This document shows positions 45,109 to 53,712 of a DNA stretch of 64,000 nucleotides, piece by piece (position 1 is the first letter of the stretch; every line of letters begins with the position of its first letter). The position numbers and the translations under genes are program-made. Location: contig NZ_BDCH01000014.1 in assembly GCF_001613405.1 (NCBI RefSeq), forward strand, positions 372,001-436,000. The letters are read 5' to 3'. The notes under the pieces are model-generated. The model searched no databases, was not told the origin of the DNA, and worked only from the letters and a program-made list of their open reading frames with translations. Source of the stretch: Nocardia crassostreae (lineage in GTDB: Bacteria > Actinomycetota > Actinomycetes > Mycobacteriales > Mycobacteriaceae).

Positions 45109-45462
45109 GTGACCGAAATCGACGAGGATCGGGCCGATGCCCTGTTCCACGCACTCTCCGACCGCACGCGGCGCGACATCATGCGCCGGGTGCTGCGCGG
45201 GGAACATTCAGTCTCGGGGCTCGCCGCGAAGTACGACATGAGCTTCGCGGCGGTGCAGAAACACGTTGCCGTCCTGGAGAAGGCCGGTTTGCTCACCAAG
45301 CGGCGGCACGGTCGCGAGCAACTGGCCAACGGTGACGTGGCGGCGGTGCGATCGGTGGCATCGATGCTCACCGAGCTGGAACATATCTGGCGAGGCCGCA
45401 TCGCGCGCATCGACGACCTGCTCGCAGTCGACACCACAATCCACTCCGATCGGGAGGACTGA
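45109..45462 (+). CDS. ArsR-family winged-helix repressor
   Basis: 117 aa from GTG 45109. DEDRADALFHALSDRTRRDI, LRGEHSVSGLAAKYDMSFAA, VQKHVAVLEKAGLLTKRRHG is the ArsR DNA-binding core; the C-terminal part (SVASMLTELEHIWRGRIARI) is the dimerisation helix of the subgroup paired with SRPBCC proteins. Metal-binding cysteines are absent. The downstream SRPBCC gene starts 3 bp later. Autorepression through the palindrome at 45081-45098 is likely. The upstream in-frame TTG (45094) would lie inside the promoter. Confidence 0.9.
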   Translation: MTEIDEDRADALFHALSDRTRRDIMRRVLRGEHSVSGLAAKYDMSFAAVQKHVAVLEKAGLLTKRRHGREQLANGDVAAVRSVASMLTELEHIWRGRIARIDDLLAVDTTIHSDRED

Positions 45463-45465
45463 ACC

Positions 45466-45951
45466 ATGCCTGTCACCGACGTCACCCACGACCTCGACAA
45501 CCGCACGCTCACCATCACCGCCGAATTCGATGCTCCGGTGGCACGGATCTGGCAGCTCTACGCCGATCCGCGCCAGCTCGAAAAGATCTGGGGCCCACCG
45601 ACCTACCCGGCCACCGTCGTCGACCACGCCCTCACCCCCGGCGGGCGCGTCACCTATTTCATGACCAACCCCGAAGGCGAGAAATTCGCCGGGTACTGGA
45701 ATGTCACCGCCGTAGACGAGCCCCGCTCCTTCACCTTCGAAGACGGCTTCGCCGACCTCGACTTCAACCCGAACCCCGACCTGCCGGTCGCGACCAACGT
45801 CTACAGCTTCACCGAACGCGACGGCCGCACCCACGCGACCTTCGTCGCCACCTACGAAACCGCGGAGGGTCTGCAGCAGGTCCTCGATATGGGCGTCGTC
45901 GAGGGCGCCAGCGCCGCCCTCGGACAAATCGACGAACTCCTCGCCGCCTGA
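45466..45951 (+). CDS. SRPBCC-family (AHSA1-like) protein
   Basis: 161 aa. Pattern of activator-of-Hsp90-ATPase-1-like START/Bet v1 proteins: LTITAEFDAPVARIWQLYAD, PRQLEKIWGPPTYPATVVDH, TPGGRVTYFMTNPEGEKFAG, AVDEPRSFTFEDGFAD, and a C-terminal helix (VVEGASAALGQIDELLA). Such proteins form a hydrophobic pocket for small ligands; in bacteria they are typically paired with an ArsR repressor as here, and the ligand is unknown. Overlaps nothing; ATG 45466 three bases after the ArsR stop. Confidence 0.9.
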   Translation: MPVTDVTHDLDNRTLTITAEFDAPVARIWQLYADPRQLEKIWGPPTYPATVVDHALTPGGRVTYFMTNPEGEKFAGYWNVTAVDEPRSFTFEDGFADLDFNPNPDLPVATNVYSFTERDGRTHATFVATYETAEGLQQVLDMGVVEGASAALGQIDELLAA

Positions 45952-45975
45952 TATCCGAGCCTCCGGGCCCTGCGA

Positions 45976-47021
45976 TCAGTGGTCGGCGGCCCGCAGCGGC
46001 GCGCCGACCCGGTGCAGGTGCCGCAGCGCCTCCCGGTAGGAGGAGATCAGTCCCGTTTCGTGGTACGGGACACCGATTTCCGAACAGTAGTCACGGACGA
46101 TCACCTGGGCGCGGCGCAGGTTCGGGCTCGGCATGCTCGGGAACAAGTGGTGCTCGATCTGATAGTTGAGCCCGCCGAGAGCCACGTCGGTCAAAACCCC
46201 GCCGCGCACATTGCGGGAGGTCAACACCTGACGGCGCAGGAAGTCCGGGCGGTCGTTGCCGGTCAGGGTCGGCATGCCCTTGTGGTTCGGCGCGAAGATG
46301 CAGCCCATGTACAAACCGAACAGCGCTTGGTGCACAGCGAGGAAGGCGAAGGCTTTGTCGGCGGGCAGCACCGCGAACACCACGGCCAGATACGCGGCGA
46401 AGTGAACGAAGAGCAGCGCGCCCTCCACTACGCGGTGCTTGACGGATCGATTCCCGAGCGCCCGCACACCGGACAGATGCAGGTTCAGCCCCTCGAGCAG
46501 TAACAGCGGGAAGAACAGATACGCCTGCGCCCTCCCGATGACCGAGCCAGGCCCCGACTCCCCCGCGCCTGCCGCTGCGACCACACCAGAATGTCCGGCG
46601 CGACATCGGGATCGAGCTCCTCGTGATTCGGGTTGGCGTGATGGCGAGTGTGCTTGTCCTGCCACCACCCGTACGCCAGCCCGATCCCCGCATTGCCCAC
46701 CACCCGCCCGACAATCTCCGTCGGACGCCGCAGCCGGAACACCTGCCGATGCGCGACATCGTGCATGACCAGCGCCACCTGAGCGAACGCAACCGCCAGG
46801 AACGCCGCGACCAGCAACGTCCACCACGAGTCACCGACAAGCACAAACGCCGCCCACCCACCCACGAACGCCAGCCCGACCAGACTCAGCCGGACCGCGT
46901 AGTAGAGGGGACGCCGATTCATCAGCCCCGCATCGGAAATCCGGCGCAGCAACCGAGCGTAATCACCGTCGGCGCCGCGCCGCGGTGGAAATGACTCTGG
47001 AACCAAGGCAGGTGTCGTCAT
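45976..47021 (-). pseudogene. Membrane fatty acid desaturase, frameshifted
   Basis: Begins ATG 47021 (MTTPALVPESFPP). The first frame gives the first His boxes (VMHDVAHRQVF; DKHTRHHANPNHEELDPD) and DILVWSQRQARGSRGLAR, then fails. The family pattern resumes in another frame at VIGRAQAYLFFPLLLLEGLN and runs to the end with the third His box (GGLNYQIEHHLFPSMP). Loss of one base near 46541-46548 restores a continuous frame. The intact protein would be a di-iron acyl-lipid/acyl-CoA desaturase with two pairs of membrane helices. As read neither fragment holds all His boxes, so inactive. Stand-alone gene downstream of the carboxypeptidase gene. Confidence 0.85.
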
Positions 47022-47097
47022 AGATCCCGAAGCTATCGACGAGATTCTCAACCGATGTAATCCCTTGGTATGAAATGGAATAGAACTGTGGAGTGAT

Positions 47098-48207
47098 TCA
47101 ACTCATGTGCTGGTGCAGTACGGCGGTCAACCAGGTTTCGGGTGATTGCTCGGCGGCTTCCAGGCAGAAGGCGAGCAGGCCCGCGCATACTTCGCGGATC
47201 ACCTGCTCGGCTTCGGCCCACACCGGCTGAAAGCTGTGACCGCATTCGATGGTGAACCCGGGGACCCGTGTCAGGGTGGTGTCGGCGAAGTTGCGGCTGT
47301 AGGCATAGTCGTCGCTGGCGCCCGAGGTCGGGTAGAGGCCGAAGGCGGGTTCCACACCGTAGCTGTCGCCTCGGACAGCGGTGATCGCCGTATCGGCCCG
47401 GGTGGCGAGGGCCCTGACGACGTCCAGATCACCAGCGGGGATGTATTAGCGGTAGGCCGTGTCTCCGGAGCGGCCGCGCACCTGGTCGAAGGCGCTGTTG
47501 CGGAAGGTCTGCACGGGATCAACGGTCTGATTGTCGTCGCTGCCCCAGTTGTGCAGGATGACCGGGACGGCGCTGTGGACGTCGACATGCCAGCGAATCG
47601 ACGGGAAACGGTCCAGTAGGGATACGACATTCCGCGTCTCCGGCTCGGATTCCCGGGCGGGTCCGCGGTAGGTGTTCTGGCAGGGGTCGGCCGAGGTATT
47701 GACTCCGGAATCGGCGGCGAACTTGTTCACATGGTCCCAGAGGAAATCGAAGTTCCGATTGATGTCGACGCCGACGCATCCGCCGGGCGCGGCGGCAGGC
47801 CGTCGGTTCTTGCGCCACATCGGATCGACGGTCTGGCTGAAGTGGCGGCCGTCCGGGTTGACGCACGGGTAGACGAAGAGGTTCACCTGTTCGACGATGA
47901 ATCGAATCTCGTTGGCGGAGAATCGTTTTCCGCCGTATGTCAGTCCGGTACCGCCGCTGTGGGCCGCGAGCAGATCGGCGGCCAGCGATACCAGAGCGTC
48001 GGGCGGAACCCATTCGCGCGCGTGCACCCCGCCCAGGAGCAGCACGGCGTCCTGCTCGCCGGTGCGTACGGCGCCCAGCCGCAACACCTGCCCGAGGCGA
48101 CCGCCGTGGGTCGGGTGCGGGACCGTGACCGGTTCGGCGGTCGCGGGATAGGCGGCGGCCAGATTCTGTAGTGCCGAGACGATTTCGTCGACGTTCAGAT
48201 AGGACAC
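47098..48207 (-). pseudogene. M14 zinc carboxypeptidase with an in-frame TAA
   Basis: Zinc carboxypeptidase: LLLGGVHAREWVPPDAL (His and Glu ligands), VNLFVYPCVNPDGRHFSQ, RKNRRP (substrate Arg region), IRWHVDVHSAVPVILHNWG (third ligand His) and, near the C-terminus, FTIECGHSFQPVW with the catalytic Glu. TAA at 47448-47446 (codon 254, after GDTAYR) cuts the frame; YIPAGDLDVVRALATRADTA follows in the same frame, where relatives have R-E-Y-I-P, so GAA to TAA is likely. Everything needed for zinc is upstream of the stop, but the catalytic Glu is downstream. No signal peptide. Third gene of an operon with a subtilase and a small protein. Confidence 0.85.
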
Positions 48208-48213
48208 CGCGGT

Positions 48214-48528
48214 TCACTCCTTCCGCCCGAGTCCCTCGGGGATCGCGGCGCGGTTCGCATAGCGGTTGCCCGCGCCGACCGATTCCTGCCGCTGCCTGCC
48301 GGTTTCGGTGACGTTCTCCAGGATGTCGAGCGAGACGGCGGCGTCGGGTACCGCAGCCGCGGCATCGAGTTGCGTCGTCGACAGGTAGGCCTCGATCACG
48401 AATCGGCCCGCGCGCTGCCGCACCACCGGATGACAACCCAGATCGGGCCCTACCGCGTCGACGAAGGCGCGCAATGCGCCCACCGAGTCCGCGGCGATCT
48501 CGACGCGATGTATCGCATGCTCGTTCAT
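48214..48528 (-). CDS. Small protein between subtilase and carboxypeptidase
   Basis: 104 aa from ATG 48528 (GTG 48537 possible). HAIHRVEIAADSVGALRAFV, then VIEAYLSTTQLDAAAAV and a C-terminal motif VGAGNRYANRAAIPEGLGRK. No enzyme motifs, no signal peptide. The GNRYA...P.GLG.K ending seems to recur in proteins associated with M14 carboxypeptidases, where I believe it forms a small beta-alpha-beta accessory domain; that memory is not certain. The gene ends 7 bp before the carboxypeptidase start and begins 12 bp after the subtilase stop, so the three are co-transcribed. Confidence 0.6.
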   Translation of the reverse strand: MNEHAIHRVEIAADSVGALRAFVDAVGPDLGCHPVVRQRAGRFVIEAYLSTTQLDAAAAVPDAAVSLDILENVTETGRQRQESVGAGNRYANRAAIPEGLGRKE

Positions 48529-48540
48529 CGGCGGCACCCG

Positions 48541-50100
48541 CTAACTCATGGCCAGATGCTGGACGGCGGTGAGGGTTCCGGCGATATGCACGGCCGCGTT
48601 CGCATTCACCCGGCCGAAGCCGTAATCGTCGTGATGACCGTTCGCGTCGTAGACGACGCCACCGATCTTATCGGCGCAATCCCGCATGACCTGTTCCAAT
48701 TCCGGTCCCGTCAGGCCGGGATCCATGGCGAGAGCGAGCGCGGCGCATCCGGCGGTGGCCGGCGCCGCGAAACTGTTTCCGGTCCAGAAGTTGTAGGTAT
48801 TGCCCGAGAAGGCATTGAAGACATCGACCCCCGGCGCGATCAGATCGACGGTCGCACCGCGCGCCGCATCGTCCTCGAGATCGTTTCTGGTGGAGCGGAC
48901 CACCGTCATGACATTCGGATGCGAGACGACTTCGTCCAGCAGAATATCCACATTCCCCCCATTGCTGGCGGCCCAGAATATCGGCATGCCGCGACCGGCG
49001 CCGCCATTGCCGCCCGCGAAATCCAGTGCCAATTCCAGGGTGGTCGTCAGTTCCCAGACCGCGCCGTTCGGCCCGAGACTCGACACCATGATCTCCGCGC
49101 CGCCAGCCGGATCGGCGCCGGGCACCTCGGCGGACGGATCCGCCGCGTAGGACACGGCGCGGGCCAGGGTGGTCTGGGTGCCGACCTGATCGTTGAGGCA
49201 GGCGATGAGCAGTAGTTCGCATTCCGGCGCCGCGCCGCAGCCGCCGACGCCATTGCCCTGCCGCGCACCGGCCATCGCCGCGCAGAAGGTGCCGTGGCTG
49301 TTGTCCGGCATTCCGGTGATGCCTTGCACGAATACCGCTGGGTTACTTCCGGTTTGGCGGTAGAAGCCCGAGGCCGCCACGACACCGGCGGCCAGGTCCT
49401 GATGATCGGCGTCGAAACCATTGTCGATCACCGCGAGCCGGACGCCCGCGCCGCGGGTATTGTCCCAGGCCGCCTCCGCGCTCACATCGGCTCCGGCGAG
49501 CCCGCCGCCCTGGCCGGTGTTCGCCCACTGCCATTGATCGCCGAAACGCGGATCGACGGGGGTGAAGCGCGGCGGAATGTGCTCGATGAAGGCGGGCTCG
49601 GCGAAGGCGAACCGGGCGTCGTCGTGCAGGCGCACCGATGCCGCCAGGGCATCCTCGCCCGGGCCCGCGACGACCTCGAAGAGATTGGACACGAACCGGA
49701 GCCGGTGCCGCACCGTGAGCCCGGACTCGCGCAGGATCGCCTCGGCTTCGGCCTCGGTGAATTCACCGGCGAGCCGGACGTCGAGCCGCTTGGTGACGAT
49801 CGCCAGGGTCGAATCCGGACGCCGGACCACCGCGCCGATATCCTCCACCTCCGGCGGATTCTCCTCCCGCTCCACCGCGCGCGTGGTGGCCGCGGAGGGA
49901 AATACGAACAGCCAGTGCGCATTCCGGAACGCGGCGTAGGTTTCGCGGGCGGGTTCGCCGGATACCATCCGGGCGACACGACCGAACCGGGTCGCATCCG
50001 GCGTGTTCCCACGCGCGTCGACGGCGACCTTCAGCGCCACCACATCGTCGACCATATCGACCGTCCGGCGTTCGCCGCGTGCGAAATACTCCCGGATCAT
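48541..50100 (-). CDS. Subtilisin-like serine peptidase (S8) without signal peptide
   Basis: 519 aa from ATG 50100. Catalytic Asp in VRLAVIDNGFDADHQDL, His in NSHGTFCAAMAGARQGNG, oxyanion Asn in FWAASNGGN, Ser in TGNSFAAPATAGCAALALAM. About 170 residues precede the catalytic core and may act as a propeptide or partner-binding domain (LVSNLFEVVAGPGEDALAAS-like beta-alpha-beta). There is no N-terminal signal or anchor, so the enzyme seems cytoplasmic or uses another route. First gene of the S8 - small protein - M14 operon: endopeptidase and carboxypeptidase could act in sequence on one substrate. Confidence 0.88.
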   Translation of the reverse strand: MIREYFARGERRTVDMVDDVVALKVAVDARGNTPDATRFGRVARMVSGEPARETYAAFRNAHWLFVFPSAATTRAVEREENPPEVEDIGAVVRRPDSTLAIVTKRLDVRLAGEFTEAEAEAILRESGLTVRHRLRFVSNLFEVVAGPGEDALAASVRLHDDARFAFAEPAFIEHIPPRFTPVDPRFGDQWQWANTGQGGGLAGADVSAEAAWDNTRGAGVRLAVIDNGFDADHQDLAAGVVAASGFYRQTGSNPAVFVQGITGMPDNSHGTFCAAMAGARQGNGVGGCGAAPECELLLIACLNDQVGTQTTLARAVSYAADPSAEVPGADPAGGAEIMVSSLGPNGAVWELTTTLELALDFAGGNGGAGRGMPIFWAASNGGNVDILLDEVVSHPNVMTVVRSTRNDLEDDAARGATVDLIAPGVDVFNAFSGNTYNFWTGNSFAAPATAGCAALALAMDPGLTGPELEQVMRDCADKIGGVVYDANGHHDDYGFGRVNANAAVHIAGTLTAVQHLAMS

Positions 50101-50287
50101 GATCCACCCCCTCGAATCGTATGAAACCGGCCGGGTTCGATGCCGGAATCGCACGTCCTTCAGGGAATTATTTCCGCGCTCCGATAAATCCGCAATCCCG
50201 GATCGGCGCACGGCGATCTTCAATTACGTTGAGGTGCACGATAATTCAACTAAATACCAACCAACCGGGCATGGACAATGCGCAGGA

Positions 50288-50794
50288 GTGAGGTGTCTAC
50301 TCTGTGCAGGCAGTATCCGAGGGGGAACTATAAAAGATCATGCCCACACCAATTCACCGGCCGAGGAGCTCACCCAGAATCCGGCCCTCGCCGATTTCGT
50401 CGCACCACTGCCGCCGCTGGCGGAATCCCGTGGCGAAGCCTTCGGCCGCACAACCGAACGCCTGGCCGATCTCCTCGCCGAATCGAGCCTGCGCGCGCGA
50501 ATCCATTTCGGCGTGATCCGGCCCGACGACGAGGAGCGCCCCGTCCACTCCTGGTCCATTACCGCGGAAACCAAGGAGTGCACGGTCAGCGAAGAGCAGG
50601 TGCACCTGCCCGATCTGGAAGTCCTGGCGTTCGAATCCGTCTGGGAGGCAATGGCCAACGGCGACATCGCACCGCTGGACGCGTTCACCGGCAGCGGCAT
50701 GCGCGTGCGCGGCGACCTGATCGTGGCACGCCATTTGGCGCGAATTATCCGGCGCGGCAAGCGTTCCGGCGAGCAGCGAGTGGAAGGCCGGTGA
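50288..50794 (+). CDS. SCP2-like sterol-carrier-type small protein
   Basis: About 168 aa; the start is uncertain (GTG 50288, or a rare start near 50335 after GAGGGGG). The coding signal is firm from SPAEELTQNPALADFVAPLP onward. RLADLLAESSLRARIHFGVI, WSITAETKECTVS, EVLAFESVWEAMANGDIAPL, DAFTGSGMRVRGDLIVARHL is the SCP2 pattern: curved sheet, then the A-x-x-x-G-x-x-x-x-x-A-F-x-x-G-x-x-x-v-x-G-D motif. It would bind a lipid-like ligand. It is followed 2 bp later by a short gene of unknown function, so operon. Divergent from the subtilase operon. Confidence 0.7.
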   Translation: MRCLLCAGSIRGGTIKDHAHTNSPAEELTQNPALADFVAPLPPLAESRGEAFGRTTERLADLLAESSLRARIHFGVIRPDDEERPVHSWSITAETKECTVSEEQVHLPDLEVLAFESVWEAMANGDIAPLDAFTGSGMRVRGDLIVARHLARIIRRGKRSGEQRVEGR

Positions 50795-50795
50795 C

Positions 50796-51047
50796 ATGGC
50801 GGAGATGGTGGGGACCGTGATCTGCGTCCATACGACCACGGCGTCGGGGTTCACCCAAATCATGAACGCCGCCGGTGAGCGCGAAGTATTCACCTTGTGG
50901 TCGACGTCGCTGCCCACGGCATCCGAACGCGTCACCCACAGCATGTGGGTGACCCTCCTGCGCGAAGCATTGATCAACGGGCGCCAGGTAACCGTCTTCC
51001 ACCCCGACGACAGTTCCAACGTCACCGCTGTCCAGTTGGGCGGATAG
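50796..51047 (+). CDS. Short hypothetical protein downstream of the SCP2-like gene
   Basis: 83 aa; ATG 50796 lies 2 bp after the previous stop and has GGAAGG. All-beta by appearance: VGTVICVHTTTASGFTQIMN, EREVFTLWSTSLPTASERVT, SMWVTLLREALINGRQVTVF, then DDSSNVTAVQLGG. No family recognised. Same operon as the SCP2-like protein, possibly a binding partner. Confidence 0.65.
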   Translation: MAEMVGTVICVHTTTASGFTQIMNAAGEREVFTLWSTSLPTASERVTHSMWVTLLREALINGRQVTVFHPDDSSNVTAVQLGG

Positions 51048-51093
51048 CCGAACGCCCTGCGGCGTACCCTGACACCATCGGTCAGGAGCGGCT

Positions 51094-51855
51094 ATGGGCT
51101 GGTGGAAAGACGATCCGGATCTCGCACGGTACTACGGTGAACAGGACCGCGCGTACGCCGAGCGCCGGGCCGAGATCGATATCGCCTTGATCCGCGGTCG
51201 CGCCGATATCGAGGCGAGCAATCGGCGCATCGCCGCGGCCGAGCAGGCCGAGTGGCGCGCGCGACGCCGCCGGTTCACCGAGAACCTCCGGGACTCCACC
51301 GAGCACACCTTCGACGACTGCGATCATTTCGACGAGGCCGCCTGTCGGCGCTGGGCCGACGAGACGCACCGGATTTTCCGCACAGCCATCGACGATCACG
51401 ACAAAATACAGTCTCTGCTCACCGATTTCCGTCGCGCCGCAGCCGCGCTCCAGTGTGATCTGCGCGGCATCGCCGAACTCCTGAGCCTGGAGTTGGCGCC
51501 AGTCGACGCACCTGTTCGCAGTCCGCTGGCCGAACTGCTGCGGGAGTTCGGCGTGCCGACGCTGAGCGGATCGCTGGCACAGCCCATGGCGACGTTCACC
51601 ACCGACGTGAGCGAATTGCGCTACCGAACGCTCACCTGTGCCCACCTGCGGGCCCGCACCCGCCACGAGTGGCTGTCCCGCCTACGAGCACCGCCGATAC
51701 GACCGACCTGGCCCATCGCGCCGTGGCCGACCGACGAACTGCCCGCCGACGCGGTACTCGACTTACGCCAGCGCGTAACCCTGGAGTCCCGTCATGCGGG
51801 CCTCGACGCCAGCCTGCTCACCAGCTCCCTCGAACTCCTGGCGACTTACACCTGA
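51094..51855 (+). CDS. Hypothetical protein, helical and charged
   Basis: 253 aa from ATG 51094. N-terminal MGWWKDDPDLARYYGEQDRA followed by a long charged helix with coiled-coil character (RADIEASNRRIAAAEQAEWR) and FDEAACRRWADETHRIFRTA. The rest is helical without recognised motif; no membrane segments. Might be the third gene of the SCP2-like operon (46-bp gap). Function unknown. Confidence 0.6.
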   Translation: MGWWKDDPDLARYYGEQDRAYAERRAEIDIALIRGRADIEASNRRIAAAEQAEWRARRRRFTENLRDSTEHTFDDCDHFDEAACRRWADETHRIFRTAIDDHDKIQSLLTDFRRAAAALQCDLRGIAELLSLELAPVDAPVRSPLAELLREFGVPTLSGSLAQPMATFTTDVSELRYRTLTCAHLRARTRHEWLSRLRAPPIRPTWPIAPWPTDELPADAVLDLRQRVTLESRHAGLDASLLTSSLELLATYT

Positions 51856-51900
51856 GTGCCCGCTGCCGGTTGCGGGCTCGGGCCGATCGGCTCGCAGCAA

Positions 51901-52713
51901 TCAGGTGGTCCGGTACCGGGTAGCGAGTTCGGGGCTTTGGCCCGCGAAGGCCGCCAGGTTGGCCGCGAAGACGGTGTCGAGCAAGGTGGCGTCCTCGACG
52001 CCTGGGGCACAGACGACTTCACCGAGTTCCAGGCCGCGCAGAGCGGCGGTGACGACAGCGGCGGCGCTCATGCGCGGTACGGCGCTCAGGTCGAGGCCTT
52101 GGCGTTCGTGGAATTCGGTGGCCACCAGGCCGGGGCAGACCACTTGGATTTGGACGCCGGTGCCTTCGAGTTCGGCGCTGAGGGTCTGGGACATGGCGAC
52201 CAGGTGGGCGAGGGCTCCGGCGTAGACGGCGCGGCGAGGAAACACCGAACCGGGGGCGGGGCCGCTGAACGCGAGCATTCTGGCGATGTTGATGATGGCG
52301 CCTCGGCCGCGGTGCCGCATTCCGGCGATGGCGGCGCGGCTGATCAGGGTGGGCGCGAGAACCTTGACGTTGACCACTTCGCGCGCCTTGTCGGCGGGCA
52401 GGTCCGCCAGCGGCATGTAGTGGGCCACGCCCGCGTTGTTCACCAGCAGGGTCAGTGGCTCGGTCGCGCAGATCCGCGCGACGGTGTCGATGCCCTCGCA
52501 GGTGGACAGATCGGCGGCGACGGGCCGGACCTCGACCTCGGGGTGGGCGGCGGCGAACTCCTCGAGGCGCTCCCGCCGTCGTCCGACGATCACCAGGTCG
52601 TAGCCGTCGGCGGCGAGACGCTCGGCAAAGGCCCTGCCGATTCCCGAAGTGGCGCCGGTGACGAGTGCGCGGCCGCTCGGTTCGCCGACCGTGGATGCTC
52701 TTGTCGCTGTCAT
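51901..52713 (-). CDS. Short-chain dehydrogenase/reductase with altered catalytic residues
   Basis: 270 aa from ATG 52713. Cofactor site ALVTGATSGIGRAFAERLAA and VGRRRERL (NADP-type Arg) are intact, as is LVNNAGVAHY. The catalytic Ser position reads IINIARMLAFSG (Arg in place of Ser) and the Y-x-x-x-K motif reads VYAGALAHLV, with Leu where Lys should be. Two of three catalytic residues are therefore missing and the enzyme is probably inactive, or has become a binding protein. It is divergent from an MmyB-like XRE regulator, which in actinobacteria commonly controls an adjacent SDR gene. Confidence 0.8.
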   Translation of the reverse strand: MTATRASTVGEPSGRALVTGATSGIGRAFAERLAADGYDLVIVGRRRERLEEFAAAHPEVEVRPVAADLSTCEGIDTVARICATEPLTLLVNNAGVAHYMPLADLPADKAREVVNVKVLAPTLISRAAIAGMRHRGRGAIINIARMLAFSGPAPGSVFPRRAVYAGALAHLVAMSQTLSAELEGTGVQIQVVCPGLVATEFHERQGLDLSAVPRMSAAAVVTAALRGLELGEVVCAPGVEDATLLDTVFAANLAAFAGQSPELATRYRTT

Positions 52714-52814
52714 GCCCCCACAATGCGAAGAAAGGGGACGACCAGCCAGAAGACCCCCTGTCATAGGACCGTCGATACCAGGTATGTCGGCTGCCCCTGC
52801 GCCACACTGTCCGT

Positions 52815-53645
52815 ATGGCAACGACGGAACTCGGTGCGGCCCTGCGCCGTTGGCGCGACCAGGTCGCGCCCGAGACGGTGGGCCTCGCCGCGGGCGGCCA
52901 TCGGCGCGCCGCGGGCCTGCGCCGAGAAGAGCTGTCCCAACTGGCCGGAATCTCCGTCGACTACATCACCCGCCTCGAACAAGGACGGGCCACCAATCCC
53001 TCCGCACAGGTCATAGAAGCCCTCGCCCGGGCCTTGCGGCTATCCGGCGACGGGCGCACCCACCTGTTCCAGCTCGCCGGACTTGTACCCCCAGGGCCGC
53101 AAACGATCTCGACGCACATCACCCCCGGCGTGCAGCGGATGATGGACCGACTCACCGGCACCCCCGTCGCGGTCTTCGACGCCATCTGGACCCAACTCCT
53201 CGCCAACCCCCTCTACACGGCCCTGATGGGCGAATGGCACGGCACCGACCGAAACGCCGTGTGGCGCAACTTCCTCGGCTCCGGCACCCGCATTCGCCAC
53301 ACCCCCGAATCCCGGGCCGCCCTGCGCGCCGCGCAGGTCGCCGACCTGCGCAACACAGCAACCCGCTACCCACACGACCCCCGAATCCTCCGCCTCGTCT
53401 CCGAACTACGCACCAACAGCGCCGAATTCGAGCAGCTGTGGGAATCCGGCGCCGTCGCCCACCACCGCTCCGCCCGCAAAACAATCGACCACCCCCACGT
53501 CGGCGCCCTCACCCTCGACTGCGATGTACTCAGCGTCACTGCCGCCGACCTCCGCATCATGATCTACACGGCCGACCCCCACATCCCCGACGCCGAACGC
53601 CTCGCACTCCTCGCCACCATCGGCACACAGGCCCTCACCGGATAA
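52815..53645 (+). CDS. MmyB-like XRE-family regulator
   Basis: 276 aa. N-terminal XRE helix-turn-helix (LRREELSQLAGISVDYITRL, EQGRATNPSAQVIEALARAL) followed by the MmyB ligand-binding domain: GTPVAVFDAIWTQLLANPLY, VWRNFLGSGTRIRH, LVSELRTNSAEFEQLWESGA, HPHVGALTLDCDVL. Full length and intact. These proteins usually repress the divergent SDR and bind a small, perhaps lipid, ligand. The 101-bp intergenic region should contain the operator. Confidence 0.9.
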   Translation: MATTELGAALRRWRDQVAPETVGLAAGGHRRAAGLRREELSQLAGISVDYITRLEQGRATNPSAQVIEALARALRLSGDGRTHLFQLAGLVPPGPQTISTHITPGVQRMMDRLTGTPVAVFDAIWTQLLANPLYTALMGEWHGTDRNAVWRNFLGSGTRIRHTPESRAALRAAQVADLRNTATRYPHDPRILRLVSELRTNSAEFEQLWESGAVAHHRSARKTIDHPHVGALTLDCDVLSVTAADLRIMIYTADPHIPDAERLALLATIGTQALTG

Positions 53646-53712
53646 CCCGCTGCGCCTTCACGCTTCGCGGGTGTCCGGAGTGGAACACCGCTGGCCATCG
53701 GCGGATTTCGGC

